Below are positions 7,597-12,908 of a stretch of DNA of 12,908 bases, piece by piece. Location: assembly GCA_902496505.1 (NCBI GenBank), contig CABVBB010000020.1:1-12908 (forward strand). The letters are read 5' to 3'. The number at the start of each line of letters is the position of its first letter. Position 1 is the first letter of the stretch. The notes under the pieces were generated by a model that searched no databases, was not told the origin of the DNA, and saw only the letters and a list, made by a program, of their open reading frames with translations. A program made the translations under genes and the position numbers. The DNA comes from an uncultured Peptococcaceae bacterium. GTDB taxonomy: Bacteria > Bacillota > Peptococcia > Peptococcales > Peptococcaceae.

Positions 7597-7667
7597 TATA
7601 CCATAGGCTCTAGGTACAGACCTCGCCAAAAGGGTGCAGGAAATGTCGGGAAGTCTCTGGACGTCTT

Positions 7668-7676
7668 TGCTATACT
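7668..7676 (+). promoter_or_regulatory. Extended -10 element upstream of the UvrA-like gene
   Basis: TGCTATACT lies 50 bases before the ATG at 7727, with no convincing -35 hexamer at 16-18 bases. An extended -10 can work without a good -35, and no other promoter-like sequence is seen near this gene. Confidence 0.4.
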
Positions 7677-7726
7677 GGAAGTTGACAGCGAGAAAATGAG
7701 AGAAAGACGAAAAGAGGTGCAGATGG

Positions 7727-9970
7727 ATGACAGATATCATCATTGAGGGACTGACGCAAAATAATTTGAAGCATATTTCTCTGCGTATCCCAAAAGAAAA
7801 GATCACCGTGTTCACTGGCGTGTCGGGCTCGGGCAAATCCAGCATCGTTTTTGACACCATTGCTGCTGAAGCGCAGCGGCAGCTGAGCGCGACGTATCCG
7901 CCCTTTGTGCGGTCGCGGCTGCCCAAGTATCCCAAGCCGGCGGTGGAGCGCATCGACAATTTGACAGCGTCCGTGGTGGTGGATCAATCGCCCTTAGGCG
8001 GCAATGCCCGCTCCACTGTGGGCACCATCAGTGGGCTTTATGCCAGTTTAAGACTGCTGTTTTCCAGGATCGGTCAGCCTTATGTGGGCACGGCTTCTTA
8101 TTTTTCCTTCAATGATCCTAATGGGATGTGCAAGACTTGTTCTGGTCTGGGCAAGGTCCCCCAAGTGGATATAGAGGCCATCTTAGACCGGGATAGATCT
8201 TGGAACGACGGCTGTGTGCGGGACCCTTTGTATCGGCCGGGGTCCTGGTATTGGAAGCAGTACGCTCAGTCAGGTCTCTTCGATCTGGATAAGCTGATCA
8301 AGGATTACTCCCGCGAGGAATATGCTTTGCTTCTGTATGGCTCTCGGGACGGTCAGGGGGAGCCGGAAGATCCCAAGGTGCCTGGGCTCGTGCAGCAATA
8401 CACCAAGACGCTTCTCAACCGCGACCTCAGCGGCAAGAGCAAGCATACCCAGGAGAAAGCCCAGCAATTCGTGATCGAGACCGAGTGCACCGCCTGTCAC
8501 GGCAAGCGGCTGAATGAGGCGGCGCTCAGCTCGAAGATCAACGGCTATTCTATCGCCGATCTGTGTGAGCTGGAGTTGACCCAGCTCAGGGAAGTCTTGA
8601 CAAAGATCACGGACCAGACGGTGGGCGCGCTGATCCAGACGCTGATCGAGGGCTTGGACAGAATGATCGAGATCGGCCTGCCGTATCTGCATTTGAACCG
8701 GGAGACGCCGTCGCTTTCCGGCGGGGAGGCGCAGCGTTTGAAGCTGGTGCGGTATATGGGCAGCAGTCTCTGCGGGATGACGTATATTTTTGACGAGCCC
8801 AGCGCCGGGATGCATCCCCGCGATGTCTACCGCATGAATAAGCTGCTCCGAGAGCTGCGGGACAAGGGCAATACGGTGCTGGTGGTGGAGCATGACCGGG
8901 ACGTGATCGCCATTGCCGATCATGTGATCGACGTCGGGCCGCTGGCAGGGCAAAAAGGCGGAGAGATCGTTTTTGAGGGGAGTTTTGAAGACCTGCTGGA
9001 GGCGGATACCTTGACCGGCCAGGCTCTGCGTCAGTATCTGCCGCTTCAGGAAGCTCCCCGTCAGCCAACGGGCAGTCTGCCGATCCGCAAGGCCAGTCTG
9101 CACAATCTGAAGCAGGTGGATGTGGATATCCCCTTAGGCATCATGACCGTCGTCACCGGCGTGGCGGGCTCCGGTAAAAGCACGCTGATCACGCAGGTCT
9201 TTGCCAAGCAGTACGCCGAGGAGGTGGTCATGATCGATCAGGGCCCGATCACGGCCAACAATCGTTCTACGCCGGCCTCCTACCTGGGCTTCTTCGAGGA
9301 TATCCGCAGGCTGCTGGCACGGGAAAGCGGTCAGCCGGAAAGTCTCTTCAGCTTCAATGCCGCAGGCGCCTGTCCGGTCTGCGGCGGCAAGGGCGTGATC
9401 GTGACGGAGCTGGCCTTTATGGACCCCATCGTGACCCCGTGCGAAGCCTGCGGTGGTCTGCGCTATAATCCGGCGGCGCTGGCCTGCACCTATCGGGGCA
9501 AAAATATCGTAGAGCTGCTGGCACTGACGGCAGCGGAAGCCTTGACTCTATTTGATGAGGCCAAGATCAAAAAGCGCCTGCTGGTGCTGCAGCAGGTGGG
9601 ACTGGATTATCTGACGCTGGGGCAAGCGCTCAGCACGCTGTCCGGCGGTGAGCGCCAGAGGCTCAAACTGGCCAAACAGCTGGGCAAAAAAGGGAGCATC
9701 ATCATTATGGATGAGCCGACCACTGGACTTCATATGTCTGATATCGAGAGGCTCCTCAAGCTGTTTGATCTGATCGTTTCTCGCGGCAATACGCTGGTGG
9801 TGATCGAACACCATCTGGATGTGATCAAGCGGGCCGACTGGATCATCGACATCGGTCCCGACGGCGGCAAAAACGGCGGTCAAGTGGTCTTCACCGGCAC
9901 GCCGCTGGAAATGGTGCAGACTGCCAATACCTTGACAGCGGACAGCCTGCGGGCCGCGTGCAGAGGCTGA
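7727..9970 (+). CDS. UvrA-like twin ABC ATPase lacking the UvrB-binding domain
   Basis: This 747-residue protein has two UvrA-type ABC ATPase modules. Module 1: Walker A GVSGSGKSS (31-39), zinc Cys pairs C135/C138 and C254/C257, signature SLSGGEAQR (329-337), Walker B IFDEP (354-358), switch H389. Module 2: Walker A GVAGSGKST (478-486), zinc pairs C549/C552 and C572/C575, signature LSGGERQR (638-645), Walker B MDEP (661-664), switch H695. All ATPase and zinc residues are intact. Standard UvrA is about 940 residues; here the chain passes directly from LLFSRIGQPYV (111-120) to SFNDPNGMCKTC, where UvrA carries its UvrB-binding domain. It therefore probably does not load UvrB in nucleotide excision repair. 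Short UvrA paralogues of this kind are linked in some bacteria to tolerance of DNA-binding drugs; the role here is unknown. The start follows AAAGAGGTG (7711-7719). It has its own terminator. Confidence 0.88.
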   Translation: MTDIIIEGLTQNNLKHISLRIPKEKITVFTGVSGSGKSSIVFDTIAAEAQRQLSATYPPFVRSRLPKYPKPAVERIDNLTASVVVDQSPLGGNARSTVGTISGLYASLRLLFSRIGQPYVGTASYFSFNDPNGMCKTCSGLGKVPQVDIEAILDRDRSWNDGCVRDPLYRPGSWYWKQYAQSGLFDLDKLIKDYSREEYALLLYGSRDGQGEPEDPKVPGLVQQYTKTLLNRDLSGKSKHTQEKAQQFVIETECTACHGKRLNEAALSSKINGYSIADLCELELTQLREVLTKITDQTVGALIQTLIEGLDRMIEIGLPYLHLNRETPSLSGGEAQRLKLVRYMGSSLCGMTYIFDEPSAGMHPRDVYRMNKLLRELRDKGNTVLVVEHDRDVIAIADHVIDVGPLAGQKGGEIVFEGSFEDLLEADTLTGQALRQYLPLQEAPRQPTGSLPIRKASLHNLKQVDVDIPLGIMTVVTGVAGSGKSTLITQVFAKQYAEEVVMIDQGPITANNRSTPASYLGFFEDIRRLLARESGQPESLFSFNAAGACPVCGGKGVIVTELAFMDPIVTPCEACGGLRYNPAALACTYRGKNIVELLALTAAEALTLFDEAKIKKRLLVLQQVGLDYLTLGQALSTLSGGERQRLKLAKQLGKKGSIIIMDEPTTGLHMSDIERLLKLFDLIVSRGNTLVVIEHHLDVIKRADWIIDIGPDGGKNGGQVVFTGTPLEMVQTANTLTADSLRAACRG

Positions 9971-10000
9971 TGAAAAAAAGCTGTGAGGACAAGACCTGCG

Positions 10001-10037
10001 GCGAGATTGAACGATGACGTTCGGTCTCGCTTTTTTT
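10001..10037 (+). terminator. Rho-independent terminator after the UvrA-like gene
   Basis: GCGAGATTGAACG (10001-10013) pairs with CGTTCGGTCTCGC (10018-10030) over 13 positions with two G-T wobbles and a four-base loop, followed by seven T. It lies only 51 bases before the ZIP start, so that gene either has a compact promoter in the gap or depends on readthrough. Confidence 0.9.
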
Positions 10038-10076
10038 GTGCTTCTGCCAGGGGCGATAACGGCATAAACATAGCAT

Positions 10077-10084
10077 GAGGTGAT
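10077..10084 (+). promoter_or_regulatory. Ribosome binding site that sets the ZIP start
   Basis: GAGGTGAT lies four bases before the ATG at 10089. The in-frame GTG at 10080 and ATG at 10083 fall inside this site and so are unlikely starts. Confidence 0.6.
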
Positions 10085-10088
10085 GGTC

Positions 10089-10802
10089 ATGCTAATCAAT
10101 GGTTTATTAGCTGGACTGGCGATCGTTGTCGGTGCAGTGATCGTTTTGGTATTAGGCGAGCCGTCGGATCGGGTGATGGCGGTGATGCTGGGGCTGGCGG
10201 CTGGGGTGATGGCAGCGGCTGCCGGCGGAGACCTGCTGCCAGCGGCGGTAGCGCTGGGCGGACGGCTGGGCGCGCTGGGCGGCTTCATCGCCGGCGGTGT
10301 GATCATGCAGGAATTGGGGCAGATCATGGATCGGCTGCCGGCGGTGAATCGGGAAAGCGCCCATTCCTCCCGACGAGTGGGTTACCTGGTTTTTGCCGGG
10401 GTGGCGCTGCACGATATTTTGGAAGGGATGGCGGTGGCTGTGGGCTATGGTGTGACGGAGACGCTGGGTCTGGCCCTAGCGGCGGCTATCGGCATCCACC
10501 ATGTGCCGGAGGGAATGGCTATGGCCGCGCCGCTTAAAGCTTCGGGCACGTCCGGCCGCTTTATCCTGGGCTTAGCCAGCCTGACCGCGCTGATGACGCC
10601 CTTCGGCGTGTGGCTGGGCATGGGCGCGCAGGGGCTGTCGATGGCTGCGATGGGCGTGCTCTTGGCCGCCGCAGCCGGTGCTATGGCGGCTCTGGCTTTC
10701 TTCGAGCTTTGCCCGGAAGCATGGCAGTATCATGTCTGGGGCGGCCGCGTAGGTTTCTTAGCGGGGCTCATCGCTATGCTGGCAGTGTGTCTCAAGGGGT
10801 GA
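10089..10802 (+). CDS. ZIP-family divalent metal transporter
   Basis: Inner-membrane metal importer of 237 residues with about eight hydrophobic segments, close to the length of bacterial ZupT-like proteins. The metal-binding motifs are HDILEG (108-113; helix 4 of ZIP proteins usually has HNxxEG, so Asn is Asp here) and HHVPEG (137-142) in helix 5, with FFELCPEA (204-211) as the conserved Glu/Pro motif in a later helix. The family carries zinc, iron, manganese and similar ions into the cytoplasm; which metal is used here is not visible. The start at 10089 is preferred over GTG 10080 because the ribosome site overlaps the earlier codons. It lies between two terminators and is probably monocistronic. 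A broken fragment of a close homologue sits at 7396-7509, on the other side of the UvrA-like gene and in the same orientation. Confidence 0.88.
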   Translation: MLINGLLAGLAIVVGAVIVLVLGEPSDRVMAVMLGLAAGVMAAAAGGDLLPAAVALGGRLGALGGFIAGGVIMQELGQIMDRLPAVNRESAHSSRRVGYLVFAGVALHDILEGMAVAVGYGVTETLGLALAAAIGIHHVPEGMAMAAPLKASGTSGRFILGLASLTALMTPFGVWLGMGAQGLSMAAMGVLLAAAAGAMAALAFFELCPEAWQYHVWGGRVGFLAGLIAMLAVCLKG

Positions 10803-10827
10803 AAAGACGGCGTACAGCCGTCTTTTT
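10802..10827 (+). terminator. Rho-independent terminator after the ZIP gene
   Basis: AAAAGACGGC (10802-10811) pairs with GCCGTCTTTT (10817-10826) around a five-base loop and ends in a T run. It begins at the last base of the stop codon. Confidence 0.85.
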
Positions 10828-10842
10828 GGTTTGTCCGCCAAT

Positions 10843-10863
10843 GGCACAACGATTGGTTGTACC
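10843..10863. promoter_or_regulatory. Inverted repeat GGCACAAC-N5-GTTGTACC, possible operator
   Basis: Two eight-base arms, 10843-10850 and 10856-10863, pair with one mismatch around GATTG. There is no T run, so it is not a terminator, and the 21-base dyad form suits a dimeric repressor or activator. It lies just after the ZIP terminator and 278 bases before the transporter start. Confidence 0.35.
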
Positions 10864-11124
10864 GAAAGAAAAACGCGACGAAATGAAGTTGTTTTACTAT
10901 TGGACAGGATAACAGTATACTAAATGCATAAGAAATGATTATTGGTCGGATGGAATTGAGAAAGGGGTGAGGCGAGGCGCCAAAAGACAACGTTAGGCAG
11001 CAGGGGGAAACGCAGCAAGATTCGTCAGGCAGCAGATGTTTTGCAGTAAAGCAGGAAAGTGGGAAAACTTACGGTCTATTAATACAGAATAATTAGAATT
11101 ATAGGTTGATTCTTACGCAGTAAA

Positions 11125-11132
11125 AGAAGGAG
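11125..11132 (+). promoter_or_regulatory. Ribosome binding site that sets the second DASS start
   Basis: AGAAGGAG ends eight bases before ATG 11141. The in-frame GTG at 11132 overlaps the end of this site and is rejected as a start. Confidence 0.75.
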
Positions 11133-11140
11133 TGTTTAGA

Positions 11141-12583
11141 ATGAGTACCAACGTTGCACAAAAAACAAATACAGCACCCAGCAAAATCATGTGGTTCCAC
11201 TACGCCATCGTTTTGGCCTTTTGCTTCTTGTTCCGCTTCCTGCCGGGCTTTGCGGGCATCACGCCGTTGGGTATGGGCATCTTGGGCAGTTTTATCGGGG
11301 CGATCTACGGCTGGATCTTCATCGATATGCTCTGGACCAGCCTGATGGCTTTGCTGGCCATCGGCATCAGCATCGGCATGAATCAAATGTACGCGGCCAG
11401 TTTGGGTTCGATCACCATCGTGGCCTTGATCTTCTGTATGCCCTTGATCGGCGTCTGCAATGAGACCGGCGCGTTTCAGTGGCTGATCGACAAGCTTTTG
11501 ACCAATAAGTTCATGCAGGGCAAAGCCTGGGTGACGATTTGGCTGATCCTCTTGATCGCCTGGTTCATGGGCTGTCACAATCCCATCATCATGGGCATGA
11601 TCTTCTGTTCCTTCGCGACCTCTATTTTCAAACAGGTGGGCATCGGCAAGAATGAGAAGCTGCCCATCTTCATGTATCTGGGCATTGCTTACGCAGCAAT
11701 GATGGGGCAGATACTCTTTCCCTTCATCAGCACCGGCTTGACGCTGATCATGGCCTACAATGCCATGTTTCCGGACTTCCCTATCGATTTCGTGCGCTAT
11801 TTGGCCTTCATGATCCCTTCCGGCATCATCATGGTCACGATCTATACGCTGCTGATGAAATTCGTCTTCCGAGTGGATGCGTCCAAGGTGGCCAATTATA
11901 AACAGACCGGTGAAGCCAAGAAGATCACCAAAGATCAGCGCAATGCCCTGTTCGTTTTCATCATTTTTATTGCCTTGAATATCATGAGCTCTCTGCCTTT
12001 GGGAGCGATCAAACAATTTTTATCCATTTTTGGCATCGGCGGCTTTATTTTTGTTCTTTTGGGTTTTATGATGGTTTTCATGAAAAAAGAAGACGGCTCA
12101 CCGTTCTGCGACGTCGAAAGAGGCTTGAAAACGGTGCATTGGGGACAGATCCTGATGGTGGGCTATATCATGGTCATCGCCACTTATATGAATCGTCCTG
12201 AGACCGGCATCAGCGCCGCTATGGCCGCGCTGCTCCAGCCCTTCACCACCTTGCCGCCGCTGGTCTTTGTTGTCTTGGCGCTGCTTTTTGCCTGCATCAT
12301 GACCAATGTCGCCAACAATATGATCGTCGTGGTCTTGGTCATGCCGGTCATGTTCAACTTTGCTGCCATCATCGGTATGGCGCCCACCGGTATGATCGCG
12401 CTCTTGTTCCTCTTGGCGCAGTTCGCCCTGGCGACGCCGGCAGCCTCTCCTGTCACGGCGATCTGTATGACGCAGGAATTGGCCGATGCCAGCCAAATGA
12501 GCAAAGCCGCGCTCAAGGTCATCCCACTGCTCTTTATCTGTTCCATGGTGATCGGCTGGCCGCTGGCGCAGCTCCTCTTCTAA
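11141..12583 (+). CDS. SLC13/DASS-family anion transporter (second copy)
   Basis: Inner-membrane carrier of 480 residues with about eleven or twelve hydrophobic segments and a short polar N-terminus. It shares the layout of the carrier at 4751: the same opening pattern (FLPGFAGITPLGMGILG here, FLPPFGEITKLGMQILG there), the C-terminal Asn motif MTNVANNM (387-394) and the loop TPAASPVTA (432-440). The first Asn motif is GCHNPIIMG (144-152), where the first copy has SVTNAV, so the substrate site has probably changed and the two carriers likely move different anions. The family takes up dicarboxylates, citrate, sulfate or related anions with sodium, or exchanges them. The gene stands alone between its long leader and its own terminator, with no enzyme gene beside it to suggest a substrate. 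Confidence 0.83.
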   Translation: MSTNVAQKTNTAPSKIMWFHYAIVLAFCFLFRFLPGFAGITPLGMGILGSFIGAIYGWIFIDMLWTSLMALLAIGISIGMNQMYAASLGSITIVALIFCMPLIGVCNETGAFQWLIDKLLTNKFMQGKAWVTIWLILLIAWFMGCHNPIIMGMIFCSFATSIFKQVGIGKNEKLPIFMYLGIAYAAMMGQILFPFISTGLTLIMAYNAMFPDFPIDFVRYLAFMIPSGIIMVTIYTLLMKFVFRVDASKVANYKQTGEAKKITKDQRNALFVFIIFIALNIMSSLPLGAIKQFLSIFGIGGFIFVLLGFMMVFMKKEDGSPFCDVERGLKTVHWGQILMVGYIMVIATYMNRPETGISAAMAALLQPFTTLPPLVFVVLALLFACIMTNVANNMIVVVLVMPVMFNFAAIIGMAPTGMIALLFLLAQFALATPAASPVTAICMTQELADASQMSKAALKVIPLLFICSMVIGWPLAQLLF

Positions 12584-12597
12584 AGGATATGAGCCTC

Positions 12598-12633
12598 AAA
12601 AAGCAGCTTCGCATCAGGCGAGGCTGCTTTTTT
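12598..12633. terminator. Terminator between convergent genes
   Basis: AAAAAGCAGCTTCG (12598-12611) pairs with CGAGGCTGCTTTTT (12619-12632) with one G-T wobble around a seven-base loop. The T run on plus and the A run at 12598-12602 (T on minus) allow termination in both directions, for the DASS gene and the minus-strand gene ending at 12647. Confidence 0.85.
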
Positions 12634-12646
12634 GGGTCGGTGCAAT

Positions 12647-12908
12647 TTAGTCCCAGACGATTGCTAAACAGTGGAAACCTTTGGGAATAGGCGGGACGCA
12701 CGAAAAAATATCCAATTCTGCGGGCTCTAGGACGATCACGCCGTCTGAGCCCAGTCCATCGCAGTCCACGGCGCGATCTATCTCCCCGGGGCTGGCGGTG
12801 GTGCAGAGGACGATGGTATCGCCAACCAGCGATAAAGCGGCCCCCGCAGCAGAGTTCACGATCTCGGTGTCATCATGCAGGGACACGCGGACCCAGGCTG
12901 TCGCGGGG
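12647..12908 (-). CDS. Unrecognised protein, C-terminal part only
   Basis: The minus-strand frame is open from the window edge to a stop at 12647-12649 and encodes about 86 residues. A GTG at 12884-12886 could be read as a start, but the frame stays open beyond it (PATAWVRVSLHDD) and no ribosome site precedes it, so this is most likely the end of a longer gene. The visible part has no membrane segment and reads as alternating short hydrophobic and polar runs, with LVGDTIVLCTT and GSDGVIVLEPAELDIFSC, suggesting beta strands, and ends in CLAIVWD. I do not recognise the family. It is convergent with the DASS transporter and shares its terminator. Confidence 0.6.
   Translation of the reverse strand, partial: PATAWVRVSLHDDTEIVNSAAGAALSLVGDTIVLCTTASPGEIDRAVDCDGLGSDGVIVLEPAELDIFSCVPPIPKGFHCLAIVWD

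Larger units (their letters stand above)
10828..11140 (+). other. 313-base gap upstream of the second DASS transporter, no gene recognised
   Basis: No homologous coding sequence is seen. The longest plausible short frame is 23 codons at 10841-10912, with no ribosome site. The region holds an inverted repeat at 10843-10863, a lone -10-like TATACT at 10916-10921, a GC-rich purine stretch near 10955-11035 with AGGCAGCAG twice, and an AT-rich stretch at 11077-11105 where the promoter may lie. No known riboswitch or T-box layout is recognised. A leader of this length leaves room for regulatory RNA or several operators. Confidence 0.4.

Noticed and set aside
8270..9103. Minus-strand open frame of 277 codons
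   Set aside because: Antisense to the UvrA-like gene, whose motifs are unambiguous on the plus strand.
9548..10327. Minus-strand open frame of 259 codons
   Set aside because: It spans the end of the UvrA-like gene, its terminator and the start of the ZIP gene, and has low-complexity Pro/Ala/Ser composition typical of a shadow frame.
10841..10912. Possible 23-residue leader peptide after the ZIP terminator
   Set aside because: No ribosome site, no repeated regulatory codons and no attenuator-like hairpin follow it; a frame this short is expected by chance.
11099..12016. Long minus-strand open frame of 305 codons
   Set aside because: It lies antisense to the DASS carrier, is very rich in His, Asp and Gln as expected from the reverse complement of membrane-protein codons, and has no ribosome site or family resemblance.
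1..12908. Global reassignment of stop codons to Gln
   Set aside because: TAA and TGA both end intact genes here (2388, 12583; 920, 6220, 9970, 10802), so at least TAA is a real stop.
1..12908. CRISPR array, tRNA, rRNA, replication origin or prophage
   Set aside because: No regularly spaced repeats, T-loop-like sequences or phage genes were seen on reading both strands.

Overview
The window looks like a chromosomal stretch of an anaerobic Bacillota-type bacterium, possibly a Negativicute. That guess rests on gene style only: an RbsC/FGGY sugar cassette, paired SLC13/DASS anion carriers, strong AGGAGG-type ribosome sites and moderately GC-rich codons. No rRNA, tRNA or marker gene is present to test it.

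Layout. (1) 1-2388, plus strand: the 3' part of an RbsC-type sugar ABC permease, then an FGGY carbohydrate kinase one base later, closed by a terminator at 2470-2499. (2) 2634-6220, plus strand: a type I phosphodiesterase/alkaline-phosphatase-fold gene interrupted by a single in-frame amber codon just before its catalytic Thr, then an intact SLC13/DASS transporter. (3) 6284-7189, minus strand, convergent: a LysR-family regulator interrupted by a single in-frame ochre codon, sharing a bidirectional terminator with the transporter. (4) 7190-7726: a well-formed LysR promoter with three TTTGGCA repeats, then gene debris: a ZIP-transporter fragment joined to a scrap resembling an IS3-family transposase. 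(5) 7727-10802, plus strand: a short UvrA-like twin ABC ATPase without the UvrB-binding domain, its terminator, and an intact ZIP metal transporter homologous to the upstream fragment. (6) 10803-12583: a 338-base leader region and a second SLC13/DASS transporter with its terminator. (7) 12647-12908, minus strand: the C-terminal end of an unrecognised protein.

How the genes relate. Permease and kinase form the end of a sugar uptake and phosphorylation operon. The phosphodiesterase, first DASS carrier and LysR regulator look like one functional locus for an anionic phosphoester or carboxylate substrate. Both the enzyme and the regulator carry one nonsense codon in an otherwise undamaged frame. 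The simplest reading is recent decay of the locus; suppression, readthrough or sequencing error are alternatives. The ZIP fragment and intact ZIP gene flank the UvrA-like gene in direct orientation, suggesting past duplication or rearrangement near an insertion sequence.

I did not see a clearly new defence or mobile system. The best leads are the two nonsense codons, the remnant-rich gap at 7.4-7.6 kb and the UvrA-like ATPase.
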